In this document: positions 33,820 to 42,346 of the stretch, one piece after another
Numbering within the stretch: the first letter of the stretch is position 1
Layout: every line of letters begins with the position of its first letter
Source of the DNA: Bacillus_BA songklensis
GTDB lineage: Bacteria; Bacillota; Bacilli; Bacillales; Bacillaceae_H
Direction: 5' to 3'
Assembly (NCBI RefSeq): GCF_042649685.1
Contig: NZ_JBHRZT010000052.1
Span: forward strand, 310,001-374,000
Length of the DNA stretch: 64,000 nucleotides
Position numbers and translations under genes: made by a program
Notes under the pieces: generated by a model
Databases searched by the model: none
Told to the model about the DNA's origin: nothing
Seen by the model: only the letters and a program-made list of their open reading frames with translations

Positions 33820-33870
33820 GGGGTGACTCAAAAGGGGCGATTTTTCTCCTTTTGAGTCACCCCCTTTTTT
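33820..33870 (+). terminator. Strong terminator right of the gap
   Basis: Perfect 16-bp stem GGGGTGACTCAAAAGG / CCTTTTGAGTCACCCC followed by CCTTTTTTT-type tract. It serves a plus-strand unit whose end lies in the gap. Confidence 0.88.
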
Positions 33871-34017
33871 TATTACCCAGGTTAGCCTATTATTGAATTT
33901 GAGCTCATTTAAAGGAAAGGGACATTTCGAACGAATGGGCCCAAAATAGTAAATGGCAACCTTGTTCTTTAATATAGGCTTTTAGTTAAGAAGAAAGGAT
34001 AAACGAACCCTTTCTTC

Positions 34018-35004
34018 TTATTTTTTACGGCCTAAGCCCATTGCATTTTTCATTTTACGGAGCATTTTGCTTGCCGTTTGGTTGGCACGTTCTGCACCTT
34101 CATCTAAGATATCATCCAGTTGTGTAGAATCAATCAGCTCATAATAAGTCTCTTGAATTGGAGCAAGGGCATTTACCACTACTTCTGCTACATCCGTTTT
34201 AAACTCTCCGTAGCCTTTCCCTTCATACATTGCTTCAATTTCTTCTATCGATTTGTTACCAAGGATAGAGTAGATACCTAGTAAGTTGGAGACACCCGGC
34301 TTGTTTTCCTTGTCGAAGCGAACAATTCCTTCTGAGTCTGTTACGGCACTCTTGATTTTCTTTTCAATTGTTTTGGCATCATCAAGCATGGTAATGAACG
34401 CCTTTTGATTCGGATCGGATTTACTCATCTTTTTCATTGGATCCTGCAGCGACATGATACGGGCGCCGACTTTTGGAATACGCACTTCAGGGATTGTAAA
34501 AATATCGTTATATTTTTTGTTAAAACGTTCCGCAAGGTCGCGCGTTAACTCAAGATGTTGTTTTTGATCTTCTCCAACAGGAACGATATCTGTACCATAC
34601 AGTAAAATATCAGCGGCCATTAATGGCGGGTATGTTAATAAACCGGCGGATACTGCTTCTTTGCCTGCTGACTTATCTTTAAATTGTGTCATGCGTTCAA
34701 GTTCGCCAATATAAGCAACGCATTGAAGCAACCATCCCGCTTCTGTATGAGCGGGAACTTCGGATTGAATGAACAATGTAGATTTGGCAGGATCAATTCC
34801 TACTGCTACATAAAGTGCCGCCAAACTGCGAATGTTTTTACGAAGTTGTAAGCGGTCTTGAGGAACGGTAATCGCGTGTTCATCAACAATGCAAAAGTAA
34901 CAGTTGTAATCATTTTGCAACTCTACAAACTGTTTCATCGCTCCAATGTAGTTTCCAAGTGTAATCGTACCGCTTGGCTGAATACCAGAAAAAATCGTTT
35001 GCAT
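34018..35004 (-). CDS. trpS: Tryptophanyl-tRNA synthetase
   Basis: 328 aa from the ATG at 35004, with AAAGGATG 8 nt upstream; the upstream codons are rejected. Class I synthetase signatures: PSGTITLGNYIGA (HIGH-like) near residue 9 and KKMSKSD near residue 192. Length is standard for Bacillus TrpS. Its expression is governed by the T-box leader just upstream. It is divergent from oppA, as in B. subtilis. Confidence 0.97.
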   Translation of the reverse strand: MQTIFSGIQPSGTITLGNYIGAMKQFVELQNDYNCYFCIVDEHAITVPQDRLQLRKNIRSLAALYVAVGIDPAKSTLFIQSEVPAHTEAGWLLQCVAYIGELERMTQFKDKSAGKEAVSAGLLTYPPLMAADILLYGTDIVPVGEDQKQHLELTRDLAERFNKKYNDIFTIPEVRIPKVGARIMSLQDPMKKMSKSDPNQKAFITMLDDAKTIEKKIKSAVTDSEGIVRFDKENKPGVSNLLGIYSILGNKSIEEIEAMYEGKGYGEFKTDVAEVVVNALAPIQETYYELIDSTQLDDILDEGAERANQTASKMLRKMKNAMGLGRKK

Positions 35005-35327
35005 GATTATCATCCTTTCATCATTTTTATTTCAATAAAATGTTTAGAAAATAAAAGGTCCATTCGTCTCCTAAAAAGTTTAGGGACGAATGGACCGCGT
35101 TACCACCCTAGTTATTTTGAATTAATCTCAAAATCGCTCTGTTCATGCCTGCGCAAAAGCATGAGTTTCGTTAACGCCGAAAACACGTTCAAGCATTTTA
35201 CTTGAAAGCTCCAAAGCCCATTCCATACAGATGAATGTTTGTTTTCACCATCCACAAACTCTCTGAGAAATCATCATCATATGTACTCTTCTTCTTCATT
35301 GCTTCTTTATAATGGTTTCTAAATCTT
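35005..35327 (-). promoter_or_regulatory. Trp-specific T-box riboswitch leader of trpS
   Basis: The minus strand carries the T-box core AGGGTGGTAACGCGG (about 35095-35109) upstream of the terminator, a stem I region with AGAGAGTTTGTGG and GGTGAAAAC, and a likely Trp specifier TGG in TATGGAATGGGC. This is the typical order for aminoacyl-tRNA synthetase leaders. Confidence 0.92.
35051..35096 (-). terminator. T-box terminator of trpS
   Basis: Stem GGTCCATTCGTC (35057-35068) / GACGAATGGACC (35085-35096) followed on the minus strand by TTTTATTTTC. Its 5' part overlaps the T-box sequence, so uncharged tRNA binding would replace it by the antiterminator. Confidence 0.93.
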
Positions 35328-35355
35328 ATTATATCGCTGCAAAATGAAAATGCAA
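35328..35355 (-). promoter_or_regulatory. trpS promoter
   Basis: Minus strand: TTGCAT (35350-35355), 16-nt spacer, TATAAT (35328-35333), placed just before the T-box leader. Confidence 0.65.
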
Positions 35356-35884
35356 CATTATCACATTAAAGTATTAATATACAAAAAAAATATATTTTCA
35401 AAATCGACAAAATATGATATATTTTTCAAAATATTATTGCAATATCTATCACAAAAGGATTTTTGTGCAAGTGGAGAAGACATTCAGGTCTAATTCACTA
35501 GAAATTCACTAGAAAATACATCTAAGAATTAGTATTGCAATAAATTTTTAAACTATTTATAATAAACAGTAACAAATAAATTTTTTACAAATTATTTACA
35601 CTTCCTTAACTTTTCAGAAAAAACTTAAAAGTAATATTTGTAATAAGAAAGATATCTTCTCCATTTGATACATATGTTTATAGAGCGGGAGAACATATTC
35701 AGTGGTCGAATCAAGTGTAGAGGGTGATCTTTTTTATGCATCACTTTCTTTTAGTAGTCTATCAAATAAAATTTTCTGATAATTCTACAAATAAAGATAG
35801 TTTTTTTAATTGAAAAAGTTAATGGGTGTAAGAAAGTGAAAAGTTTATTTAAGTTACAACTCAACTATTTTAGGGGGTAAAGAA
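35356..35884. other. AT-rich upstream region of the opp operon
   Basis: About 530 bp without coding signal. Contains a CodY-like box at 35770-35784 and a weaker one at 35609-35623. The exact opp promoter could not be assigned. Confidence 0.5.
35770..35784 (+). promoter_or_regulatory. Putative CodY box upstream of oppA
   Basis: AATTTTCTGATAATT differs from the CodY consensus AATTTTCWGAAAATT at one position. It lies 100 bp before the oppA start. CodY control of opp operons is known in several Firmicutes. Confidence 0.55.
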
Positions 35885-37537
35885 ATGAGGAAAAGATTAG
35901 CAACTTTGTTCAGCTTGCTTCTAGTATTCTCTCTTTTCTTGTCTGCGTGCGGTTTCAATAAAGAGACTGCAAGCCCAGGCGAAAAAGAAGGCGGAAGCAA
36001 AGGCGGCGATTCTGCTGCAAAGCAAGAACTTCGTGTAAATATCAAGACTGAGCCATTCTCATTACATCCAGGATTGGCAAACGATTCAGTATCTTCTAAC
36101 GTGTTATTACAAACTTTTGAAGGCTTAACTCGTATCAACAAAGACGGGAAACCTGAAAATGCGATGGCAGAAGATGTACAAGTAAGTGAAAATGGTGCCA
36201 AGTATACATTTAAAATCCGTCAAGATGCAAAATGGTCTAACGGTGATCCTGTAACTGCAAAGGACTTTGAATATGCTTGGAAATGGGCATTAGATCCAGC
36301 CCATGAATCTCAATATGCTTATCAGCTTTACTATATTAAAGGTGCACAAGCAGCAAATGAGAAAAAAGGATCTCTTGATCAAGTAGGCATTAAAGTGGTT
36401 GACGATAAAACTTTAGAGGTAACTCTTGAAAACCCAACTCCGTTTTTCTTAGAGTTAACAGCATTCTATACGTACTTCCCTGTTAACAGCAAAATTGCGC
36501 AAGCAAATGAAAAATGGTATACAAATGCCGGTGAAAACTATACTTCTAACGGACCATTCAAAATGGTTGAATGGGCGCATAACAATAAAATCATCCTTGA
36601 GAAAAACGAAAACTACTGGGATAAAGACAGCGTAAAACTTGAGAAAATCGATATGGCAATGGTTAACGAAAATAACACCGAGTTATCGATGTATCAAAAC
36701 GGCGAGTTAGACTGGGCTGGTATGCCGACAGGTCAATTGCCAGTTGAAGCAATTCCACAGTTGCAATCCGATAAGACGTTAAAAATCCAACCAATTGCAG
36801 GTGTTTATTGGTATAAAATTAACACTGAAGCGAAGCCGATGGATAATCTAAATCTTCGCAAAGCATTAGCTTATGCAATCGATCGTAAAGGTATTACTGA
36901 AAACATTACAAAAGACGGTTCAATTCCGGCGATGGCAAACGTACCGCCAACTATGTTCCCTGAGAACGAAAAAGGCTATTTTAAAGATAATGATGTAAAA
37001 AAAGCAAAAGAATATTTGCAAAAAGCTCTTGATGAAATGGGCTTAAAAGATGTTTCCGAATTGCCAGAAATCAAACTTTCCTATAACACGGATGACAAGC
37101 ATGCGAAAATTGCACAGGCAGTTCAAGATATGTGGAAGAAAAATTTAGGCATCAATGTGAAGCTTGAGAATACCGAATGGGCAGTTTATATTGACAAGTT
37201 ACACAAAGGTAACTACCAAATCGGTCGTTTAGGCTGGTTAGGTGATTTTAATGATCCGATTAACTTCTTAGAGCTTTACCGTGAAAAAGAAGGCGGAAAT
37301 AATGATACAAACTGGGAAGATCCAGAATACAAACAGTTGTTGCTTGATTCAGCAAAACAACAAGATCCTCAAAAACGTGAAGAAATGTTGAAAAAAGCTG
37401 AAGAAATCTTAATTAGAGATATGCCAATCATTCCAATCTACTTCTATACAAATGCTTGGGTACAAGTAGACAACTTAAAAGGTGTAGTAGTATCTGGTCT
37501 TGGTGATGTTCAATTCAAATGGGCTTATTTTGAATAA
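35885..37537 (+). CDS. oppA: OppA, oligopeptide-binding lipoprotein
   Basis: 550 aa. Lipoprotein leader with LFLSAC (Cys22). The mature part is an SBP_bac_5 oligopeptide receptor: signature AKDFEYAWKWALDP, TSNGPFKMVEW, ENYWDKDSVKLEKIDM and LRKALAYAIDRKGI. It binds extracellular peptides and delivers them to OppBC. It is preceded by AGGGGG, gives the first gene of oppABCDF, and is followed by a 105-bp gap with a hairpin (TATGGGGA/TCCCCATA) that may lower downstream expression. Confidence 0.95.
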   Translation: MRKRLATLFSLLLVFSLFLSACGFNKETASPGEKEGGSKGGDSAAKQELRVNIKTEPFSLHPGLANDSVSSNVLLQTFEGLTRINKDGKPENAMAEDVQVSENGAKYTFKIRQDAKWSNGDPVTAKDFEYAWKWALDPAHESQYAYQLYYIKGAQAANEKKGSLDQVGIKVVDDKTLEVTLENPTPFFLELTAFYTYFPVNSKIAQANEKWYTNAGENYTSNGPFKMVEWAHNNKIILEKNENYWDKDSVKLEKIDMAMVNENNTELSMYQNGELDWAGMPTGQLPVEAIPQLQSDKTLKIQPIAGVYWYKINTEAKPMDNLNLRKALAYAIDRKGITENITKDGSIPAMANVPPTMFPENEKGYFKDNDVKKAKEYLQKALDEMGLKDVSELPEIKLSYNTDDKHAKIAQAVQDMWKKNLGINVKLENTEWAVYIDKLHKGNYQIGRLGWLGDFNDPINFLELYREKEGGNNDTNWEDPEYKQLLLDSAKQQDPQKREEMLKKAEEILIRDMPIIPIYFYTNAWVQVDNLKGVVVSGLGDVQFKWAYFE

Positions 37538-37656
37538 AATAAATACCTATAATATTTAAAAAACACACTGATTAACTAAGGAAAGGTATATGGGGAAATC
37601 CCCATATACTTTTCTTTCTGATAAGCTACATTTGTTAAATTATGGGGGTGTTATTT

Positions 37657-38592
37657 ATGCTTAAATACATTGGTAAACGTTTGCTGTATATGCTTCTCTC
37701 GTTATTCTTAATTATTACAGCAACGTTTTTCTTAATGAGAGCAGCTCCGGGAGGGCCTTTTACCTCAGAGAAACAGCTGCCGCCGGAAATCGAGAAAAAC
37801 TTGAATGCATATTACGGATTGGATCAACCTTGGTATCAGCAATATGGCGACTATCTTGTTTCAATCGCTCAGTGGGATTTCGGCCCATCATTTAAATATA
37901 AAGGACAAACAGTCAATGACTTAATTAACGATGGCTTCCCTGTATCCTTTATGTTAGGTATGGAAGCAATTCTTCTAGCGGTTGCCATTGGCATCTTACT
38001 GGGCGTAATTGCAGCATTGAATCATAACAAATGGCAAGATTATACGGCTATGATTATTGCGGTTCTCGGAATTTCGGTACCCAGCTTTATTATGGCGGCT
38101 GCCCTGCAATACTTTTTAGCTATGAAACTAGGTTTGTTCCCGGTTGCACGCTGGGAATCATGGGCTCATACGGTTTTGCCGGCCCTGGCTCTTGCTTCAA
38201 CGCCAATGGCGTTTATCGCCCGGCTAACGCGTTCGAGCATGCTTGAAGTGTTAAGCAATGATTATATTAAAACAGCTAAAGCAAAAGGGCTAAGCAGACC
38301 GGTTATTACGGTTAAACATGCGGTCCGCAATGCAATGCTGCCTGTTGTCTCTTATCTTGGTCCTTTAGCTGCCGGCGTTTTAACAGGTAGTTTCGTTATC
38401 GAGAAAATTTTCGGGATTCCCGGATTAGGATCTCATTTCGTTTTAAGTATTTCAAACCGTGACTATACAACAATCATGGGTGTAACGGTGTTTTACAGTA
38501 TTTTGTTGCTTTTATGTATTCTGCTTGTAGACATCGCATACGGATTGATTGATCCACGAATTAAGCTAGCAGGCGGAAAGAAAGGAGAGTAA
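37657..38592 (+). CDS. oppB: OppB, oligopeptide ABC transporter permease
   Basis: 311 aa from the ATG at 37657, GGGGGTG upstream; the frame opens five codons earlier, but the B. subtilis homologue also starts MLKYIG. Six transmembrane helices, the N-terminal AAPGGPFTSEKQLPPEI and the EAA loop NDYIKTAKAKGLSRPVI that contacts the ATPases. Forms a heterodimeric channel with OppC. Confidence 0.95.
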   Translation: MLKYIGKRLLYMLLSLFLIITATFFLMRAAPGGPFTSEKQLPPEIEKNLNAYYGLDQPWYQQYGDYLVSIAQWDFGPSFKYKGQTVNDLINDGFPVSFMLGMEAILLAVAIGILLGVIAALNHNKWQDYTAMIIAVLGISVPSFIMAAALQYFLAMKLGLFPVARWESWAHTVLPALALASTPMAFIARLTRSSMLEVLSNDYIKTAKAKGLSRPVITVKHAVRNAMLPVVSYLGPLAAGVLTGSFVIEKIFGIPGLGSHFVLSISNRDYTTIMGVTVFYSILLLLCILLVDIAYGLIDPRIKLAGGKKGE

Positions 38593-38595
38593 CAG

Positions 38596-39513
38596 ATGCA
38601 GCGAATTTCAAAAGAAATGTTTCAGCCCGCAACGATTGATCTTAAGGAAGCAGAAAGAATTTCAAAGCCCAGTCTTTCATTTTGGAAAGACGTTACAATG
38701 CGTTTTCGTGAGAACAAATTAGCGATGTTTGGTGTTGTACTGCTTGTCTTGCTCGTCTTTATGGCGATTTTTGGTCCCATGATGACTAAGTTTGATTATG
38801 CAACCAATGATTTGATGAGTTCTAACCAGGCACCTTCGGAAAAGCACTGGTTTGGTACAGATGAATTGGGCCGGGATGTATTTGCCCGTACTTGGGTGGG
38901 TGCCCGCATCTCCTTATTCATCGGTTTATCAGCGGCACTCATCGACTTATTTATCGGGGTTATATGGGGAAGCATTGCCGGCTACCGCGGCGGTCGCACG
39001 GATGAAGCAATGATGCGCTTTGCCGACATTTTATGGGGCGTACCCTATTTATTGCTTGTTATCTTATTAATGGTTGTACTGGACCAAGGTCTGGGAACGA
39101 TGATTTTAGCAATGACCATTACAGGCTGGATTAACATGGCACGTATTGTCCGCGGACAAGTTTTACAGTTGAAAAACCAAGAGTATGTATTGGCATCCCA
39201 AACACTGGGGGCAGATACAAAGCGAATTTTATTTAAACACTTAATTCCAAATGCAATGGGTCCTATTCTAGTTACGATGACATTGACCATTCCAAATGCC
39301 ATCTTTACTGAAGCGTTCTTGAGTTATTTAGGATTAGGGGTACCTGCCCCATTAGCAAGCTGGGGAACAATGGCATCTGAAGGTTTGCCGGCATTGCAGT
39401 ACTATCCATGGCGCTTATTCTTCCCGGCAACATTTATCTGTTTAACAATTTTCGCATTTAACGTAATCGGTGATGGTTTACGTGACGCATTAGATCCAAG
39501 ATTGCGTAAATAA
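38596..39513 (+). CDS. oppC: OppC, oligopeptide ABC transporter permease
   Basis: 305 aa. Starts 3 nt after oppB, preceded by AAAGGAGAG. N-terminal cytoplasmic stretch, then transmembrane helices with HWFGTDELGRDVFARTWVGA typical of DppC/OppC and the EAA loop EYVLASQTLGADTKRILF. Works with OppB. Confidence 0.95.
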   Translation: MQRISKEMFQPATIDLKEAERISKPSLSFWKDVTMRFRENKLAMFGVVLLVLLVFMAIFGPMMTKFDYATNDLMSSNQAPSEKHWFGTDELGRDVFARTWVGARISLFIGLSAALIDLFIGVIWGSIAGYRGGRTDEAMMRFADILWGVPYLLLVILLMVVLDQGLGTMILAMTITGWINMARIVRGQVLQLKNQEYVLASQTLGADTKRILFKHLIPNAMGPILVTMTLTIPNAIFTEAFLSYLGLGVPAPLASWGTMASEGLPALQYYPWRLFFPATFICLTIFAFNVIGDGLRDALDPRLRK

Positions 39514-39528
39514 GGGAGTGAGAAAGAG

Positions 39529-40596
39529 ATGGAGCGTTTATTACAAGTCAATGATTTGGAAGTTACATTCCAAACATATGCTGGAGAGGTAAAAGCGGTT
39601 CGCGGTGTAAACTTTCACTTGAATAAAGGAGAAACACTTGCGATTGTGGGCGAATCTGGATCGGGAAAAAGTGTAACTTCGCAAACCATCATGCGCTTAA
39701 TTCCAATGCCTCCTGGTAAAATCACGAATGGTCAAATCATTTTCAACGGTCAGGACCTTGTGCAAAAGACGGATAAAGAAATGGAACACATTCGCGGTAA
39801 AGATATCGGGATGATTTTCCAGGATCCGATGACATCGTTAAACCCGACGATGAAGGTTGGACAGCAAATTATGGAGGTGCTGATTAAACATCAAAATATG
39901 TCTAAGGCAAGTGCCAAAGATCGTGCAATAGAATTATTGAAATTAGTTGGAATCCCAATGGCGGAAAAGCGTGTGAATCAATATCCTCATGAATTTTCAG
40001 GCGGTATGAGACAACGGGTTATGATCGCGATTGCGCTCGCTTCCAATCCGAAGCTGTTAATTGCGGATGAGCCGACAACTGCTTTGGATGTAACGATTCA
40101 AGCACAAATTCTTGAGTTAATGAAAGAGCTTCAGAAAAAAATGGGCACGTCCATTATTTTCATCACACATGATTTAGGTGTTGTTGCAAATGTCGCGGAT
40201 CGCGTAGCCGTGATGTATGCAGGACAAATAGTTGAAATGGGAACAGTCGATGAAATTTTCTATAACCCTAAACATCCTTACACATGGGGATTATTGGCGT
40301 CTATGCCTAGTCTGGATCATGATACAAAAGAAGAGCTTGCGGCAATCCCTGGCTCGCCTCCTGACTTAACAAATCCTCCAAAAGGCGATGCGTTTGCGCC
40401 GCGTAACCCGTATGCGATGAAAATCGACTTTGAGCAAGAACCGCCAATGTTTAGAGTATCAGATACACATTATGCTAAAACATGGCTGCTGCACCCTGAT
40501 GCTCCAAAGGTAGAACCGCCGGAATCAGTAAAACGCCGTATGCGTCAGTTGGCAACTTCTTATGCGAAACCTGTTTTGGCAAAGGACGGTGAATAA
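39529..40596 (+). CDS. oppD: OppD, oligopeptide ABC transporter ATPase
   Basis: 355 aa. Walker A GESGSGKS, Q-loop FQDPMTSLNP, signature FSGGMRQR, Walker B LLIADEPTTALDV, H-loop ITHDLGV. The C-terminal oligopeptide/dipeptide extension carries a conserved PGSPPDL. Ends one base before the oppF start. Confidence 0.95.
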   Translation: MERLLQVNDLEVTFQTYAGEVKAVRGVNFHLNKGETLAIVGESGSGKSVTSQTIMRLIPMPPGKITNGQIIFNGQDLVQKTDKEMEHIRGKDIGMIFQDPMTSLNPTMKVGQQIMEVLIKHQNMSKASAKDRAIELLKLVGIPMAEKRVNQYPHEFSGGMRQRVMIAIALASNPKLLIADEPTTALDVTIQAQILELMKELQKKMGTSIIFITHDLGVVANVADRVAVMYAGQIVEMGTVDEIFYNPKHPYTWGLLASMPSLDHDTKEELAAIPGSPPDLTNPPKGDAFAPRNPYAMKIDFEQEPPMFRVSDTHYAKTWLLHPDAPKVEPPESVKRRMRQLATSYAKPVLAKDGE

Positions 40597-40597
40597 G

Positions 40598-41536
40598 ATG
40601 GCAGAACGCCAAAAGTTACTTGAAATCAGAGATTTAAAGCAACACTTTAATACCGGAAAAGGCAATGTTATTAAAGCGGTAGATGGTCTGACCTTCGACA
40701 TCTTCAAGGGAGAAACTCTCGGTCTTGTAGGAGAGTCAGGCTGCGGTAAATCCACGACAGGCCGTACCATCATTGGCTTGTATAATGCTACTTCCGGAGA
40801 AGTGATTTTTGACGGTGAAAATGTCCATGGAAAAAAATCAAAAGCGGATCGCAAAAAGTTCAATCGCAAAATGCAAATGATTTTCCAGGATCCTTATGCA
40901 TCGTTAAACCCCCGTATGACAGTGGCTGACATTATCGCAGAGGGGATTGATATTCACGGTCTTGCCAAATCGAAAGAAGAGCGTATGGGTCGAGTATACG
41001 AACTTCTAGAAACAGTAGGCTTAAACCGTGAACATGCAAACCGCTATCCGCATGAGTTCTCTGGCGGTCAGCGTCAGCGTATCGGAATTGCACGGGCATT
41101 AGCGGTTGAGCCTGATTTCATCATCGCTGATGAACCAATTTCGGCCCTTGATGTTTCCATTCAAGCGCAGGTTGTTAACTTAATGAAGATGCTCCAGCGC
41201 GAGAGAGGACTCACGTATTTATTCATCGCCCATGATTTATCAATGGTGAAATATATTAGTGATCGTATCGGTGTTATGTATCGTGGTCATATTGTGGAAC
41301 TAGCGGAAAGCGATGAATTGTATCGTAACCCGATTCACCCTTATACAAAGGCGCTGCTTTCAGCCATTCCGCAACCGGATCCAGATTCAGAGCGTACTCG
41401 TGTTCGTCAAATCTATGATCCAAGTATTCATAATTATGCTGGTGAAGAGCCGGTATTACGCGAAATAACACCAGGGCATTTTGTCTCATGCTCGGAAGCT
41501 GAATTTGCCCAGTACAAGGCCGAGAATAAGAAATAA
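40598..41536 (+). CDS. oppF: OppF, oligopeptide ABC transporter ATPase
   Basis: 312 aa from the ATG at 40598; the frame is open to 40562 but AAGGACGG and family length favour 40598. Walker A GESGCGKS, FQDPYASLNP, FSGGQRQR, FIIADEPISALDVS, IAHDLSMV. Last gene of the operon; a terminator follows at once. Confidence 0.95.
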   Translation: MAERQKLLEIRDLKQHFNTGKGNVIKAVDGLTFDIFKGETLGLVGESGCGKSTTGRTIIGLYNATSGEVIFDGENVHGKKSKADRKKFNRKMQMIFQDPYASLNPRMTVADIIAEGIDIHGLAKSKEERMGRVYELLETVGLNREHANRYPHEFSGGQRQRIGIARALAVEPDFIIADEPISALDVSIQAQVVNLMKMLQRERGLTYLFIAHDLSMVKYISDRIGVMYRGHIVELAESDELYRNPIHPYTKALLSAIPQPDPDSERTRVRQIYDPSIHNYAGEEPVLREITPGHFVSCSEAEFAQYKAENKK

Positions 41537-41540
41537 AAGA

Positions 41541-41570
41541 AAAACGATCTCGCAGGAGGTCGTTTTTTTA
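41541..41570 (+). terminator. Terminator of the opp operon
   Basis: AAAACGATCT / AGGTCGTTTT with loop CGCAGG and a following TTTT tract, 5 nt after the oppF stop. Confidence 0.88.
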
Positions 41571-42250
41571 TATCTATTTTACGGTAGTGCTTTAGTGAGT
41601 TAATAGAATTATAATTGGTTTCATAGTTAAATACTATTGTTAAAATTCATAAAATTATATAAAAAATTTGTGGAAAGGCTCAATTCCGTTGTTATGAGGC
41701 TTAGGTGCAACAACTCTATCAAGCCTGGTCATCCAGGTATCATCGCATGTTCTTTAACAGGTCATGCTGGTTCTATGTCTCTATTATCTGATTTTTATAT
41801 CAGAAGCGGAAACTTTTTGTTTTGTTACATTTCTTTAAAGAAAATATTAAGAAAATCAGGGCATAAGAACCATAAATTTTAGGATATTTTGTCAATGTTC
41901 AAAAGAATGCGAGCCTCTCTTTCATTCAGTTCTTATATATAAATCCACATAAATCATTTGACATAAATAAAAAGGATTTATGTCAAATGATTTATGCATA
42001 AGCGGCTGCCAATCTCCCTTACGGGCTCTTGCCAGCCGCTTATACGAAGACCTTTGTAAGCTCATTCAAGATGAAAAAACAGAAAGGCGCAAATAGAAGA
42101 ATGACCGGTAACATCATCTATCGCTTGTTATCCTGTTTATGTTTCTTTGTTTGAGCATCCTGAATAGACTCAAAAGGTTATGTGGATTCATATAACTCCA
42201 TTTTCTGTTACTTTAAAAGTCCTGTTAAAAAATTCCTACTTTCTCTCGGT
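41571..42250. other. Non-coding stretch between opp and phoD
   Basis: 41571-41933 shows no supported gene; short open frames lack ribosome sites. The rest is the family B element. A small stem TCTGAT..ATCAGA is at about 41788-41805. Confidence 0.5.
41934..42194 (+). repeat. Family B mobile-like element, copy 2 (261 bp)
   Basis: Terminal inverted repeats TATATAAATCCACATAA (left) and TTATGTGGATTCATATA (right). Perfect 18-bp hairpin AAATCATTTGACATAAAT / ATTTATGTCAAATGATTT (41951-41968 / 41976-41993), then a second hairpin 41999-42042 with a CCC-TTAC-GGG apex (GUAA on the other strand). It is the reverse complement of the element at 22695-22902 over about 175 bp. Confidence 0.88.
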
Positions 42251-42257
42251 GTATATT

Positions 42258-42305
42258 TTTACCTTTACATGTATTTACAATCGATTAACAAAGCGTACTT
42301 ATAAT
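42258..42305 (+). promoter_or_regulatory. PhoP boxes and -10 of phoD
   Basis: TTTACA (42264-42269), TTTACA (42274-42279) and TTAACA (42285-42290), spaced 4-5 nt, with TTTACC (42258-42263) before them and -10 TATAAT at 42300-42305. This fits the TT(A/C/T)ACA direct repeats bound by phosphorylated PhoP, as known for B. subtilis phoD. Confidence 0.8.
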
Positions 42306-42346
42306 GGGCTATGGAGTAAATATTTGATTCATGAGGGGGAAAAAAA

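Noticed and set aside
33535..33855. ORFs running through the N-gap
   Set aside because: Artefacts of undetermined bases.
41637..41882. 81-aa ORF after oppF
   Set aside because: Follows the opp terminator with no ribosome site; composition is that of non-coding DNA.
22695..42194. Family B repeats as a CRISPR array or retron
   Set aside because: No spaced direct repeats, no cas genes, and no reverse transcriptase gene anywhere in the window.
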